From Bacteroidota bacterium (GTDB taxonomy: Bacteria > Bacteroidota > Bacteroidia > Sphingobacteriales > Sphingobacteriaceae): DNA of 64,000 nucleotides. The notes under the pieces are model-generated. The model was not told the DNA's origin. It did not search any database and saw only the letters and a list, made by a program, of their open reading frames with translations. Shown in pieces: positions 46,754 to 56,263 of this stretch. Made by a program: the position numbers and the translations under genes. The DNA lies in assembly GCA_013286325.1 (NCBI GenBank), contig JABDFZ010000001.1:1-64000 (forward strand), given 5' to 3'. Each line of letters begins with the position of its first letter. The stretch's first letter is position 1.

Positions 46754-48316
46754 TTACTTTTTCCAAACCACCCAGTTAGTTGCGGGTGGGGTATGTTTTG
46801 CAGATGATGCCTTCAGAAAAAAACCAGCTTCCCTGTCGCCAAGGGCTACAGCCCTGCTCCAATCCGCTTTGGCAGCTGCTTTATTATTTAATAAAGAGTA
46901 TACCCTCCCTCTTATAAAATAAGCACGGGCATTCGATTGATTTAATTCAATAGCTTTAGTCAGGTCGGCAAGTGCAGCAGTGTTATTCTTAACACCAGCA
47001 TAAGCACAACCCCGCATGTAATAGGCAAAAGGAAGATTAATATTAGCCACAATTGCTTTATTAAGATCGGCTATTGCTGCATCGCAATTGTTCATTTCCA
47101 TGTATATGGCCGCACGGTAATAACTGGCGTTACTGTTTTCTGGATTTATTGCAATCACTTTGTTGAGGTCGCTTAAAGCTTCTTTATTTTGTCGCAATGC
47201 CAGCTTTGCCGCTGCCCTATTTAGATAAGCTAATTCAAATGTGGGCGCTAATAAAATTGCATGGTTTAAATCATCAATAGCTCCGGTAAAGTTATTCATA
47301 GACGATTTTAAATAACCCCTGTCATTATAAGCTTCGGCGTAATTAGGGTCAATACTAATAGCTTTTGTATAATCGGCCAGGGCACCATCATTATCAACAA
47401 GCTTTAACTTCACTCCTCCTCTGTAATAATAGGCTTCAGCATCATTCGGGTCTAACGCTATCGCCTTCGAGAAATCATTACCCGCATCGCCATAATTCCC
47501 CATTTTAGCAATTAATTGAGCCCTTTGCAAATAGGCCCGGGCTGAACCCTTGTTAATTGTTATGGCCTGGTTGTAATCGGCTAAAGCGTTACTATAATCA
47601 TTAATCTCTCTTCTCTGCTCCCCTCTGTAAAGGTAAGCAGCATCAAATGCAGGGTTTATAGCTATCGCCTTTCCAAAATCATCTATGGCTCCATAAGGAT
47701 CTTTAAGACCAACTTTGGAGATGCCCCTGTCGAAATAGGCTTCCGGCAATTTAGCATCAAGTTCAATTGCTTTATTCAAATCTTCAAGGCCTCCTTTAAA
47801 ATCTGCCAGGCCATTCTTCGAATTACCCCTGTTCGTATAGGCGCTTGCATCATTAGGGCTTAATTCCAATATCTTGTTAAAGTCTGCAATTGCATCATTA
47901 AAACTGCCAAGCCGGTTTTTTGCATTTCCCCTGTTGGTATAAGCGAGGTTATTTTTAGGGTTAAGGGCAATTGCACGGTCACAATCCTCAATAGCACCTT
48001 TAAAATCGTTCTTATTAAGCTTTGCATAAGCCCTGTTCGAGTACGCAAGATCAACGTTGGGGTTAATACTGATTTCTTTCGTAAATACTTCAATTGCAGC
48101 CTGGTAATCACCCTGCTGTGCCTTTATAATACCTTTGTAGTTATAAGCCTCTAAATTATTAGGATTTAGCTCTATTTCCTTGGTAAAATAGTCCATTGCG
48201 CCATTGAAATCCCTATTGCCATATAGTTCAACACCCTTGTCAAAATATGGGTCGTGCTGCTGTCCAATCGAAAAAAGAGGTAAAAAGAGCGCGAAGTAAA
48301 AAAAAGTTTTTTTCAT
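46754..48316 (-). CDS. Long tetratricopeptide repeat (TPR) protein
   Basis: A signal peptide (MKKTFFYFALFLPLFSIGQQ) leads into about fourteen 34-residue TPRs running almost to the end (LNPNNLEAYNYKGI, INPNVDLAYSNRAY, LSPNDASAYTNRGN and so on), the helix-turn-helix units that form a superhelix for protein binding. The C-terminal tail is TPPATNWVVWKK. It is exported; partners are unknown. The near-identical repeat units come from internal duplication. Confidence 0.88.
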   Translation of the reverse strand: MKKTFFYFALFLPLFSIGQQHDPYFDKGVELYGNRDFNGAMDYFTKEIELNPNNLEAYNYKGIIKAQQGDYQAAIEVFTKEISINPNVDLAYSNRAYAKLNKNDFKGAIEDCDRAIALNPKNNLAYTNRGNAKNRLGSFNDAIADFNKILELSPNDASAYTNRGNSKNGLADFKGGLEDLNKAIELDAKLPEAYFDRGISKVGLKDPYGAIDDFGKAIAINPAFDAAYLYRGEQRREINDYSNALADYNQAITINKGSARAYLQRAQLIAKMGNYGDAGNDFSKAIALDPNDAEAYYYRGGVKLKLVDNDGALADYTKAISIDPNYAEAYNDRGYLKSSMNNFTGAIDDLNHAILLAPTFELAYLNRAAAKLALRQNKEALSDLNKVIAINPENSNASYYRAAIYMEMNNCDAAIADLNKAIVANINLPFAYYMRGCAYAGVKNNTAALADLTKAIELNQSNARAYFIRGRVYSLLNNKAAAKADWSRAVALGDREAGFFLKASSAKHTPPATNWVVWKK

Positions 48317-48413
48317 GAAAAAACCACTCTGTGGTTAGTAAAAATTGTTCCCAAATATAAAATTATTTCACCTGCTATTTTCAGATTATGTTTTATATTT
48401 AGTGCTTAAATAT

Positions 48414-49424
48414 ATGAAGACCTTTCCCTTTAATCAATTTAAAACAGCGCTGTTTTGCGGGCTGCTTTTAATTATTCAATCGTGTAAACCAGTTGTTCCT
48501 GGTTCCTGGAAAAACGAGAATATCAGCTCAGGCAAACGCAGCGATTTTCACCAGCTAAATGCTCAGGCATTACAGTATTTAAAAGCCAATAATCCTAAAA
48601 GGTTAAGAGCGCTTTTATCCAAAGAACTGCTCGTTGATAATAATGAAAGGCAGGTTGAGCTAATCAGCAACCGGCTGAACGACAATGCTTATGACTTGTT
48701 AGACGAATATTATGTTGTGCATAAATACAAGGATACAGATACTATACATTCTGTAGGTGGGAGTATAAACCGTTATGATGTACTGTACCCCTATATTGCA
48801 AAAGAGATGTATTTTGCTTTTTTCGCGCCTAAAAAGTCCAACAACAAATATATGCTGAGCCTTATTTACAGCAAGTTTGATTACGGCTGGAAAATTACCA
48901 AACTGGATCTTGAGCCTTATACAATTAATGGAAAAACAGCTCCGCAGTTATTTGCCTTAGCTAAAGAGCAATATGCGAAACAGCAGGTGCAAGCTGCACA
49001 AAACAATGTATCTCTGGCAGTTACCTGTTTTAAACCTTGTGTGTATTGGCAATATCCTGACGAAGTTGACGCCGGTAAGTTTTATACCAGGGTGCATGCA
49101 GAAGTTAATCAAACCTACAGATATCCATTGGTATTAAAACAGATAGCTACCGGGCCGATGATATTGCGTGTTTACAATAAAAACCAGGATGACGGAACTT
49201 ATCCTATGGTTTATTATATGACCCATTTTGAACTTAAAGACACAACCGATATAAAAAAGGAAAATGCGCAGATAAGAAATGTTGTCAGCAAAATAATGCC
49301 TGGCCTGGGTGAGAACAACAAATACATTCTATATTCTGCATTTAATAAACAGCCAAACGGTTATGAAGCTGTCGACCACTTTGATATGACGGAGGAAGTC
49401 AATACTGCACAAAAACAGCAATAA
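48414..49424 (+). CDS. Unknown lipoprotein
   Basis: The 336-aa protein starts MKTFPFNQFKTALFCGLL with a lipobox ending IIQSC (Cys24), which fixes the ATG at 48414 and makes it a lipid-anchored protein. The rest has alternating strands and helices but no known motif; there are three Cys, two in VTCFKPCVYW. Its -7-like TATATTTAG lies about 25 bp upstream. Function not recognised; divergent from the TPR gene. Confidence 0.6.
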   Translation: MKTFPFNQFKTALFCGLLLIIQSCKPVVPGSWKNENISSGKRSDFHQLNAQALQYLKANNPKRLRALLSKELLVDNNERQVELISNRLNDNAYDLLDEYYVVHKYKDTDTIHSVGGSINRYDVLYPYIAKEMYFAFFAPKKSNNKYMLSLIYSKFDYGWKITKLDLEPYTINGKTAPQLFALAKEQYAKQQVQAAQNNVSLAVTCFKPCVYWQYPDEVDAGKFYTRVHAEVNQTYRYPLVLKQIATGPMILRVYNKNQDDGTYPMVYYMTHFELKDTTDIKKENAQIRNVVSKIMPGLGENNKYILYSAFNKQPNGYEAVDHFDMTEEVNTAQKQQ

Positions 49425-49482
49425 AGAATCAAAGGATTCACGAGCCTGAAATTGGACATCTGGATTCCAACCTCAAATTCCG

Positions 49483-49490
49483 TATCTTTG
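49483..49490 (+). promoter_or_regulatory. -7 box (TATCTTTG) for the radical SAM gene
   Basis: Exact TAnnTTTG match ending six bases before the ATG at 49497, implying a very short mRNA leader. Confidence 0.55.
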
Positions 49491-49496
49491 CGGCAA

Positions 49497-50447
49497 ATGC
49501 AGGAATCAGCAACGGCAGTTTGGGAAAAAGGGTATAACAATTACGGCCCCTGGCTTAAGGAGAAGTACAAGGGTCACCGGGTGTTTAAGGTGATTGTTGA
49601 TGGCGGCTTCACATGCCCAAACCGCGATGGCTCCAAAGGCTATGGCGGCTGCACTTATTGCAATGTAGATTCGTTTACTCCATCGGTAAGCCGCAATGCC
49701 CCTACTGTTCGTGAACAAGTGATACAAGGCATGGAACGCGCCCGCACAGGCAACAAGGCCGATAAATTTATCATTTACTTTCAACCCAATACCAATACTT
49801 ATGCTCCGGCACATTATTTAAAAATGATGTACGACGAGGCGTTGAGTTATGGCACTGAAGATATTGTAGGCCTTTCTATCGGCACCCGCCCCGATTGCAT
49901 AGATGCTGAAAAAATAGCCTTATTGGAAAGCTATACCGACAGGTTTGACGTGGATTTAGAAATGGGTATGGAATCCATTTATAATGATACCCTGGCGCAA
50001 ATAAACCGGGGTTGCAACCACGAGGAACTGGTAAAGGCTCTTAAGCTGGTTGAAAACAGCAAGCTGGATATTTGTGTGCATACCATTTTTGGCTTCCCAT
50101 GGGAAACGCACGAAATGATGCTGCGTTATGCTGATGAAATTAACCGTTTTCCGCAGATTAAATTTGTAAAATTCCATCACCTGCATATTGTGGAAGGTTC
50201 TGTAATGGGTGTAAAATATAAGCGCGAACCATTCAAAGTTTTCAGCATTGATGAATATGCTGACTTCTTATGCGAACTGCTGCCACTCGTTCGTCCTGAC
50301 ATAGTTATCCAGCGTCTTTTCGGTCTTAGCGACCGCGAATTACTGATAGCCCCTAACTGGGGATTGAAAAAATCGGAGATTCAATATTATATTGATCAAA
50401 GAATTTTATCAAAAGGCGTAATACAGGGATCTGCATACCGGCATTAA
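49497..50447 (+). CDS. TIGR01212-type radical SAM protein (YhcC-like)
   Basis: The 316-aa protein has the iron-sulfur triad CPNRDG...GGCTYCN (Cys40, Cys52, Cys55; CX11CX2C), the variant of the radical SAM motif found in YhcC/TIGR01212 proteins. A later MGMESIYNDTLAQINRG and CVHTIFGFPWET fit the same group. The reaction is not known. An upstream TTG (15 codons earlier) would add residues covering its own promoter box, so the ATG at 49497 is preferred. Confidence 0.88.
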   Translation: MQESATAVWEKGYNNYGPWLKEKYKGHRVFKVIVDGGFTCPNRDGSKGYGGCTYCNVDSFTPSVSRNAPTVREQVIQGMERARTGNKADKFIIYFQPNTNTYAPAHYLKMMYDEALSYGTEDIVGLSIGTRPDCIDAEKIALLESYTDRFDVDLEMGMESIYNDTLAQINRGCNHEELVKALKLVENSKLDICVHTIFGFPWETHEMMLRYADEINRFPQIKFVKFHHLHIVEGSVMGVKYKREPFKVFSIDEYADFLCELLPLVRPDIVIQRLFGLSDRELLIAPNWGLKKSEIQYYIDQRILSKGVIQGSAYRH

Positions 50448-50513
50448 GGGATTTGTCGCGATTGTCAATATATGACAGCGTCAGGCATTTGAGACAGGAT
50501 CAGAAAAATCCCT

Positions 50514-50578
50514 TAATCCGCTTAATCCCGGTCAAACCCCGCAATAAATCCCCTAATCCGCTTAATCCCGGTCAAACC
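50514..50578. repeat. 25-bp direct repeat, 40-bp period, entering a coding end
   Basis: The 25-bp unit beginning TAATCCGCTTAATCCCGGTC occurs exactly at 50514-50538 and 50554-50578. The second copy supplies the stop codon and last residues (RFDRD) of the leftward gene at 50562. It is a spacer repeat family that has captured a gene end. Confidence 0.75.
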
Positions 50579-51590
50579 TCGCAAGTACCTTTCTTCCCAA
50601 ATCAAATGTTACCCTGAAAGCTTCCTGGTTACTGGTAAAGCCAGGCGTGCGATGGATACTGAAAATGAACTGACCTTTGATATTCTTAAACAGGAAAGGT
50701 GTAAAAATCAGATCGAGGCGGTTATAAAATTTCTTTTCATAAAAAGCATCACCATATTCTGTAGTTGATCCTTGTCCATCGTAAAACTCATCGTAAGCAG
50801 CAAACCGGTGATAGCTGGCATAAGCACTGGCAATAAATCCTTTCGGAGTTTTAAAGCCATCCACTCCCCGCTCCCGTTGAAAAGTCATCATGGCCCCTGC
50901 TTCGAAAGATAAAGAGTCAAAAGTAGTTTGCTTGTGGCTAAAATCAAGTCCGAGCCTAACCTGTGCACCGCCATTATCGCCAATATGGTCATTGGGCAAC
51001 AACACTTCGGCCCCTGCATCGTGCATCATCAGCACATAATGCGAAATATAGAACGGTTCAAACGATGATGGCCTCCATTTACCTTCAAAACCAAACAAGA
51101 ACTGCTCGCGTGCAGTAACTGTTTGTCTGCTTACCCAATCAATCCAGCCTGTCTCTGTAAAGTTTGCGGTGTGATATCGCGCCAGCAAACCTTCAACATT
51201 TGGGCGGTAATAGCGTAAAGTATCATTTAATAACGCACGGGGGTAATTATCAATTAAACCCTCACGCGGAAACTCGCCTGCATTAAACAGCCATTTTGAG
51301 CTTTCATATTTATAATATGCAACCGGGTTCACCTTTAAAAAATATGGTTGTGCACCAAACTCGTGGATGCCGTTAACCCCAACAATAAAATGGTTCAGGC
51401 TGTCAACGTTAAGTCCAAGATCGAGGGCCAGACGTGTACCCGAGTAAGTGCGCGAGCGGGCTACAAAGTCCTTATATTCCCGGTTATCGAGAAAGCCCAT
51501 GCCATTAAAGTGTATATCCAGGTTTTGCGCCAGTGCGGCAGTGCTTGTAATTATCGAAATGAAGATGATGAGGTAGAGTTTTTTTATCAT
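50562..51590 (-). CDS. Outer-membrane beta-barrel protein (porin-like)
   Basis: The 342-aa protein has a signal peptide (IISIITSTAALAQ) and a body of alternating hydrophobic/aromatic strands, typical of a small outer-membrane barrel: LDIHFNGMGFLDNREY, YYKYESSKWLFNAGEF, GQFIFSIHRTPGF. It has no TonB plug. The last residues come from a spacer repeat (see 50514), so the original C-terminal end may have been altered. The next gene upstream (GT39-like) is 15 bp away and likely in the same transcript. Function unknown. Confidence 0.7.
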   Translation of the reverse strand: MIKKLYLIIFISIITSTAALAQNLDIHFNGMGFLDNREYKDFVARSRTYSGTRLALDLGLNVDSLNHFIVGVNGIHEFGAQPYFLKVNPVAYYKYESSKWLFNAGEFPREGLIDNYPRALLNDTLRYYRPNVEGLLARYHTANFTETGWIDWVSRQTVTAREQFLFGFEGKWRPSSFEPFYISHYVLMMHDAGAEVLLPNDHIGDNGGAQVRLGLDFSHKQTTFDSLSFEAGAMMTFQRERGVDGFKTPKGFIASAYASYHRFAAYDEFYDGQGSTTEYGDAFYEKKFYNRLDLIFTPFLFKNIKGQFIFSIHRTPGFTSNQEAFRVTFDLGRKVLARFDRD

Positions 51591-51605
51591 ACAGTATAAG
51601 GGGTA

Positions 51606-53324
51606 TTATTTAACAGTTAATTTAATGATCCTGCTGTTTTTACTTCCCCAAAACGGGTCGGTGCGAAGAGAAAAGATCAGGTTAAAATCACCTTTCTCCA
51701 ACGGCGAATTTACGCTAAAAGTATAATGAGTTCTCTCACCCGGCTGTAAACTTATATTTTTAAAATCACCTCCGGCTTCCTGTGCATTAATGATGGAATC
51801 CCGCTTAAATAAACAAGCTTCAAAAAACACCGGGTGCTGATAGCCCTTATCAGCAAAGCTGATGGGGAACGGATATGGATTTTTTACGGTAAGGTCAAAA
51901 ACCTTTTTTTGCCCTGGTGATGCAGTTACTTTAATGGAATCGGTATCGAATATTACCTTTTGATAGGTACGCACATCATTAACCCAGCCACCATACCATT
52001 TACCCGCCTCAATATTTATGGTATCGGTGCTTAGCCCTTTTACGGGGTAATAAGTTAAATAATACACTTTTTTATGCTGAATACTATCCCCCATCGGCCA
52101 GATATCGAACTGGGTAAGGCGGTAATAACGGTTATCATAAGCAAAGCATTTAAGGCTGTTGGTATAATAATTATATTTTGAAGGGTTCTGGAAGCCCTCG
52201 CTCATTACAACATAATTGTTGCCTGCTTTTTGCTTCACAATATGCGTCCACTCTTTAAAACCATAATAGCTTTTTAAGTGCCCGTAAGTTTTGGCAAAAC
52301 CGAAGCCACCAATAATAATAACACGAACAATTATAATGATGCTTACATTAACTACAGCCAAAGGCAATAACCATTTTGGCCAGCCACCCTGTTGTTTAAA
52401 GTGTATAACCGCCAGCATAACCAGCGGAGCAAACAGGATGAACGTCCATTGGGGCTGTACTTCGCCTTTAGCGCTGCTGATAAAAAAGAAAAGCAATGTT
52501 CCAAGGCAATTTACCATGAGGCAGCGGATAAAGGTATCCTTTATGCTGATGGTGTATGCTTTATAAAATAAAAACCAGCCAATAAGCGGCCCTGCCATCA
52601 GCAGTTGCCCGGGCAGGTAGGAGAACGTATTCGAAAAGCTATAAGTATCAGACGAACGTTCAAACAAATGGTAATTTATAGACGGATAGCCATGATTGAC
52701 CTGCCATATAATATGCGGTACGTACAACACTACTGCCAGCACAACGATACCCCAAAACGATCCGCGTTTTAACAATTTCAGGTTGGCAATCAGTGTAAAG
52801 CCAATTATTAATATGCTGTTGTATTTGCTGTAGAGCAGGCAGGCAACGGTAATGCCAAGTAAAACGGTCAGCGTCCATGTATCCCATTTCAGGTATTGTT
52901 TATACAGATAATAGAATAACACCGTAAAAAAGAAAAGCGGGGCGTCAGGTGTAGTTGTAAAACCATAAATATGAAAGATAAACACACCTGAGATAACCAA
53001 TACAAATGCTAAAGCATCAGCCGCGTATTCTTTTAATATCAACCACATTAAATAGATGGATGCCGAACTGGTTAATACGGTGATGAGGCGTAAACCAAGT
53101 TCGTTATGCATAATGCTGTCGCCAATCCGGATGAACAAGGCAACCATTGGCGGATGATCGAAGTACCCCCAATCCAAATAGCGCGAATACATCCAGTAGT
53201 AAGCCTCATCGCCCTGCAGCTCTAATGTAGAGGCTTGTATAATGTTCAACACCGTCCAGCATAGCAGGAAATACCAGATAATTTTGTTGGACTGAATAGA
53301 CTTGTTTAAAGTGTTAACAGGCAT
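51606..53324 (-). CDS. GT39-like membrane glycosyltransferase (ArnT/PMT family)
   Basis: The 572-aa polytopic protein has the family start ELQGDEAYYWMYSRYLDWGY, with the DEAYYW aspartate used for catalysis, followed by FDHPPMVALFIRIG and about ten membrane helices. ArnT/PMT enzymes transfer sugars from polyprenyl-phosphate donors to lipid A or proteins. The long C-terminal soluble part (about 380-572) is beta-rich. The acceptor is unknown; the outer-membrane protein gene follows 15 bp downstream, so both may shape the cell surface. Confidence 0.82.
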   Translation of the reverse strand: MPVNTLNKSIQSNKIIWYFLLCWTVLNIIQASTLELQGDEAYYWMYSRYLDWGYFDHPPMVALFIRIGDSIMHNELGLRLITVLTSSASIYLMWLILKEYAADALAFVLVISGVFIFHIYGFTTTPDAPLFFFTVLFYYLYKQYLKWDTWTLTVLLGITVACLLYSKYNSILIIGFTLIANLKLLKRGSFWGIVVLAVVLYVPHIIWQVNHGYPSINYHLFERSSDTYSFSNTFSYLPGQLLMAGPLIGWFLFYKAYTISIKDTFIRCLMVNCLGTLLFFFISSAKGEVQPQWTFILFAPLVMLAVIHFKQQGGWPKWLLPLAVVNVSIIIIVRVIIIGGFGFAKTYGHLKSYYGFKEWTHIVKQKAGNNYVVMSEGFQNPSKYNYYTNSLKCFAYDNRYYRLTQFDIWPMGDSIQHKKVYYLTYYPVKGLSTDTINIEAGKWYGGWVNDVRTYQKVIFDTDSIKVTASPGQKKVFDLTVKNPYPFPISFADKGYQHPVFFEACLFKRDSIINAQEAGGDFKNISLQPGERTHYTFSVNSPLEKGDFNLIFSLRTDPFWGSKNSRIIKLTVK

Positions 53325-53441
53325 TATATGCTACGAAGGATTGATGCCGCAAAGGTAGGATAAAACAGTTTAAGACAAAAAAGAGTGTTGCCTGCCCGAA
53401 TTAAAATTATTTCCTCAAATTAGCCCGACATTAAACAGATC

Positions 53442-53897
53442 ATGATAAAAGCAATACAAACTTTAAAGACACTCAGGGCAAGCACTCTTAAATTAGTTGA
53501 GGGGCTTACCATTGAACAGTTAAATAAGATACCTAACGGATTTACCAATAACATTATGTGGAATTTAGGGCACTTAATAGCTGCACAACAAGGTGTGTGT
53601 TATACCCGTGCAGGCCTTGCAACGCCGGTTGATCAAAATTTGATAGGACCATACAAACCAGGGACAAAGCCTGAAAGCATAGTTAGTGAAAATGAGGTTG
53701 AAGAAATAAAGGCGCTTTTAGTTGCAACTATAGACCAGTTGGAAGCAGACTACAATAAAGGTATTTTTAAAGAATATCCTGCATTTACTACCCGGTACGG
53801 TGTTGAGTTAGCCAGTATAGAAGATGCTATTGACTTTTTGCCTTTTCATGATGGATTGCACATGGGGTATATAATGGCGCTGAAGCGGGCTATATAA
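53442..53897 (+). CDS. DinB family protein, second copy
   Basis: The 151-aa protein has the DinB bundle with metal-ligand-like histidines in WNLGHLIAAQQ (about residue 46) and FHDGLHMGYIM (about 136-144). It is distinct in sequence from the DinB-like protein at 735-1211. Substrate unknown. It ends nine bases before the convergent PIN toxin gene, with no terminator between. Confidence 0.8.
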   Translation: MIKAIQTLKTLRASTLKLVEGLTIEQLNKIPNGFTNNIMWNLGHLIAAQQGVCYTRAGLATPVDQNLIGPYKPGTKPESIVSENEVEEIKALLVATIDQLEADYNKGIFKEYPAFTTRYGVELASIEDAIDFLPFHDGLHMGYIMALKRAI

Positions 53898-53906
53898 TTA
53901 AGTAAA

Positions 53907-54278
53907 TTATATAGATAAAATTACTGCCTGGAGATCGCTTATCTTTTTGAATCCTTTGTCCATGGTAAACAAGGGAAGATCAAAATAAATTGCAGTTGCT
54001 GCGATGACTGCGTCTGGCAGTTTTGTTTTATATTTTGATCTTAAATTTATTGTTATATCCTTAATAGCGGGTTCGATATCAACAATATAACACTCGGATA
54101 AAAAGTTTTTTAGTAAGGCGAAATCTTTTGGGGTTATATTGGGGAAACTTAAAACTTCTATTTCAGAAATTATTGATACAAATAAATTACGACCTGTAAT
54201 TAATTCCTGTACTTCACTAACTCCGTTAAATAGGTTGATAATTAATGATGTATCAATAACAATTCTATCTCCACTCAT
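53907..54278 (-). CDS. VapC-like PIN-domain toxin
   Basis: The 123-aa protein has the PIN acidic set: Asp9 (VIDTS), Glu39 or Glu41, Asp89 (PDAVIAATA) and Asp107 (FTMDKGF), which bind Mg2+ in a ribonuclease centre. It starts inside the end of a 57-aa gene (14-bp overlap), the usual toxin-antitoxin arrangement. Such pairs act as translation-stopping modules; target RNA is unknown. Confidence 0.85.
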   Translation of the reverse strand: MSGDRIVIDTSLIINLFNGVSEVQELITGRNLFVSIISEIEVLSFPNITPKDFALLKNFLSECYIVDIEPAIKDITINLRSKYKTKLPDAVIAATAIYFDLPLFTMDKGFKKISDLQAVILSI

Positions 54279-54438
54279 CCCTCGTTTTTAATTGATAGGT
54301 CAAACCGTCAACACCGAAGTCTATTTTACCAAAATATTTACTTAAGTCAATGGGTGCTTTTTTCTTGGGAAGCTTAGTTAGCTCCTCATCAAGTTTGTTC
54401 CGGCTCGTTAATTTATTAACCTCAATTATTTTTGCCAT
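54265..54438 (-). CDS. Probable antitoxin of the PIN toxin
   Basis: The 57-aa gene, short enough to be overlooked, encodes MAKIIEVNKLTSRNKLDEEL followed by TKLPKKKAPIDLSKYFGKID and a C-terminal tail. The length, basic centre and 14-bp overlap with the toxin gene make it the antitoxin; it belongs to no family I can name, though many short antitoxins of this type in Bacteroidota look similar. A TATATTTG -7 box lies immediately before it. Confidence 0.7.
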   Translation of the reverse strand: MAKIIEVNKLTSRNKLDEELTKLPKKKAPIDLSKYFGKIDFGVDGLTYQLKTRDEWR

Positions 54439-54441
54439 ATA

Positions 54442-54449
54442 CAAATATA
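54442..54449 (-). promoter_or_regulatory. -7 box (TATATTTG) for the toxin-antitoxin pair
   Basis: On the minus strand the box TATATTTG fits TAnnTTTG exactly and ends three bases before the antitoxin ATG, so the transcript would be nearly leaderless. Confidence 0.5.
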
Positions 54450-54456
54450 CTATTTT

Positions 54457-54500
54457 ATCAAAACATAAAACCCGGCTTAAACCGGGTTTTATGTTTTGAT
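54457..54500 (-). terminator. Terminator after sucB
   Basis: ATCAAAACATAAAACCCGG (54457-54475) is the exact reverse complement of 54482-54500, a 19-bp stem with a CTTAAA loop. Its AT-rich lower stem gives a T-rich 3' side for leftward transcripts. It lies just below the sucB stop and just above the antitoxin promoter. Confidence 0.85.
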
Positions 54501-54510
54501 ATAGGGATGT

Positions 54511-56085
54511 TTATACTCCTAATAATAACCTTGATGGGTCTTCCAATAACTGTTTTACCCTTACCAGGAAGCTGACCGATTCGCGGCCATCAATAATACG
54601 GTGATCGTACGATAGTGCTAAATACATCATCGGGCGAATAACCACTTGTCCGTTTACTGCAACAGGGCGCTCAATAATATTGTGCATCCCTAATATAGCA
54701 GATTGAGGAGAATTTAAGATAGGTGTCGACATCATAGACCCAAATACACCGCCATTGGTAATAGTAAATGTACCACCGCTCATTTCCTCTAATGTAAGTT
54801 TACCATCGCGTGCTTTAACAGCAAGGGCGGCAACTGCTTTTTCAATTTCGGCAAGGCTCATGCTCTCTGCATTACGAATAACCGGCACTACCAAACCTTT
54901 AGGTGCTGATACAGCTATAGATATATCGGCAAAATTGCTGTAAACAATTTCTTCACCTTCAATGCGTGCACCTACTGCAGGCCAGTCTTTCAACGCTTCG
55001 CAAACTGCCTTGGTGAAAAACGACATAAAGCCTAAACCTACACCGTGTTTCTCTTTAAATTTATCTTTATATTTTGTACGCAGCTCCATTATTGGCGACA
55101 TATCCACTTCGTTAAAAGTGGTAAGCATGGCAGTTTCGTTTTTAACCGCAACTAATCTGCGGGCAACTGTTTTGCGTAACGACGACATTTTTTCGCGGCG
55201 GTCAGATCTTGGACCTGAAGCTACCGTTTCAGTTTTCGGAGCTGCAGCCGCTGGTTTCGGGCTTCCTACATCCTTCAATGCTTCTTTATTCACCTGCGGG
55301 TTCTCTGAAACTTTTTCGGCCAATAAGGCATCCTCTTTAGTTATCCTTCCGGCTACACCTGTTCCGCTTACACCTTTTGCGTCAACACCTTTTTCTGCCA
55401 ATATTTTTGCAGCAGCAGGAGATGGAGTGCCCGATGCATAAGTTGTTGCTTTTTCAGTTGTTACCGGGGCGGATGCGGCGGCTGGGGCAGCAGCAGTTGC
55501 AGCTGGCTTTGCAGCGCCCGATCCTTCAATAGTACAAACAACTGCACCAATAGGTAATACGTCGCCCTCTTGGGCTATAGTTTTTAATACGCCCGCCTTT
55601 TCAGCAGTTAATTCAAACGTAGCTTTATCTGATTCAAGCTCAGCAATGGCTTCGTCCATAGCAACTGTATCGCCATCCTTTTTTATCCAACGGGATAAGG
55701 TTACTTCGGTAATCGATTCACCTACTGTTGGTACTTTAACTTCCAATGATGAAGCAGCAGTAGCAGGAGTTTCTGGCTGAGGGGCAGGAACAGCAACAGT
55801 TTCTTTACTGCTACTTTCAACTGCCGCTGGTTTGCTTTCTTCAACAGCGCCACCCTCTTCTATAATTGCAACAACAGCGCCGATAGGCAAAGTATCCCCT
55901 TCTTTTGCTTGTGTTTTTAAAACCCCGTCTGCTTCCGCAGTAAGTTCAAAAGTTGCTTTATCTGATTCTAATTCAGCAATTACTTCGTCCATTTTAACTG
56001 TGTCGCCATCCTTTTTTTTCCAGCTCGACAGGGTTACTTCGGTAATTGATTCGCCAACCGGCGGAACTTTGATAGTTAAACTCAT
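54511..56085 (-). CDS. sucB: 2-oxoglutarate dehydrogenase E2 (dihydrolipoyl succinyltransferase) with two lipoyl domains
   Basis: SucB (OdhB) is the E2 core of 2-oxoglutarate dehydrogenase and carries succinyl on lipoyl-lysines. Two copies of the lipoyl domain are present ([11 protein letters not shown] with Lys43 and Lys154), then an Ala/Pro linker, an E1/E3-binding domain ([17 protein letters not shown]) and the catalytic domain with the HxxxDG motif (DHRIIDG). The start at 56085 ([13 protein letters not shown], 524 aa) removes a false 22-aa N-terminal extension translated from an intergenic repeat. It lies just below sucA, the usual order for this complex. Confidence 0.95.
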   Translation of the reverse strand: MSLTIKVPPVGESITEVTLSSWKKKDGDTVKMDEVIAELESDKATFELTAEADGVLKTQAKEGDTLPIGAVVAIIEEGGAVEESKPAAVESSSKETVAVPAPQPETPATAASSLEVKVPTVGESITEVTLSRWIKKDGDTVAMDEAIAELESDKATFELTAEKAGVLKTIAQEGDVLPIGAVVCTIEGSGAAKPAATAAAPAAASAPVTTEKATTYASGTPSPAAAKILAEKGVDAKGVSGTGVAGRITKEDALLAEKVSENPQVNKEALKDVGSPKPAAAAPKTETVASGPRSDRREKMSSLRKTVARRLVAVKNETAMLTTFNEVDMSPIMELRTKYKDKFKEKHGVGLGFMSFFTKAVCEALKDWPAVGARIEGEEIVYSNFADISIAVSAPKGLVVPVIRNAESMSLAEIEKAVAALAVKARDGKLTLEEMSGGTFTITNGGVFGSMMSTPILNSPQSAILGMHNIIERPVAVNGQVVIRPMMYLALSYDHRIIDGRESVSFLVRVKQLLEDPSRLLLGV

Positions 56086-56263
56086 TTTTTCAATTTGAAA
56101 ATTTGTTGATTTGAAAATTTGAAAATGCTGTCTGGTGATTATCTCTTCCAATCAGGGCGTCTTCAAAGTTTCAAATTAATATTTGTTGACTTTGAAAATT
56201 TGAATTTGTCGCCTCAAGATCACTAATCATCAAATTGGCACATCATCAAATTTTCAAATTAAA
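56086..56263. repeat. TTTGAAAATTTG word repeat between sucA and sucB
   Basis: The spacer is built of AAATTTGTTGATTTGAAAATTTG, a middle stretch, then TTTGTTGACTTTGAAAATTTG and ATCATCAAATTGGCACATCATC, ending AAATTTTCAAATT. It has no coding content and produces an in-frame N-terminal extension of sucB if the wrong start is used. Confidence 0.65.

Noticed and set aside
47860..48111. Minus-strand frame of 83 aa within the TPR gene
   Set aside because: It is another frame of the same strand within a repetitive TPR gene; the real frame has clear TPR units throughout.
50514..50578. Possible CRISPR-like direct repeats
   Set aside because: Only two copies, no regular array, no spacers of even length with unique sequence beyond one, and no cas genes in the window.
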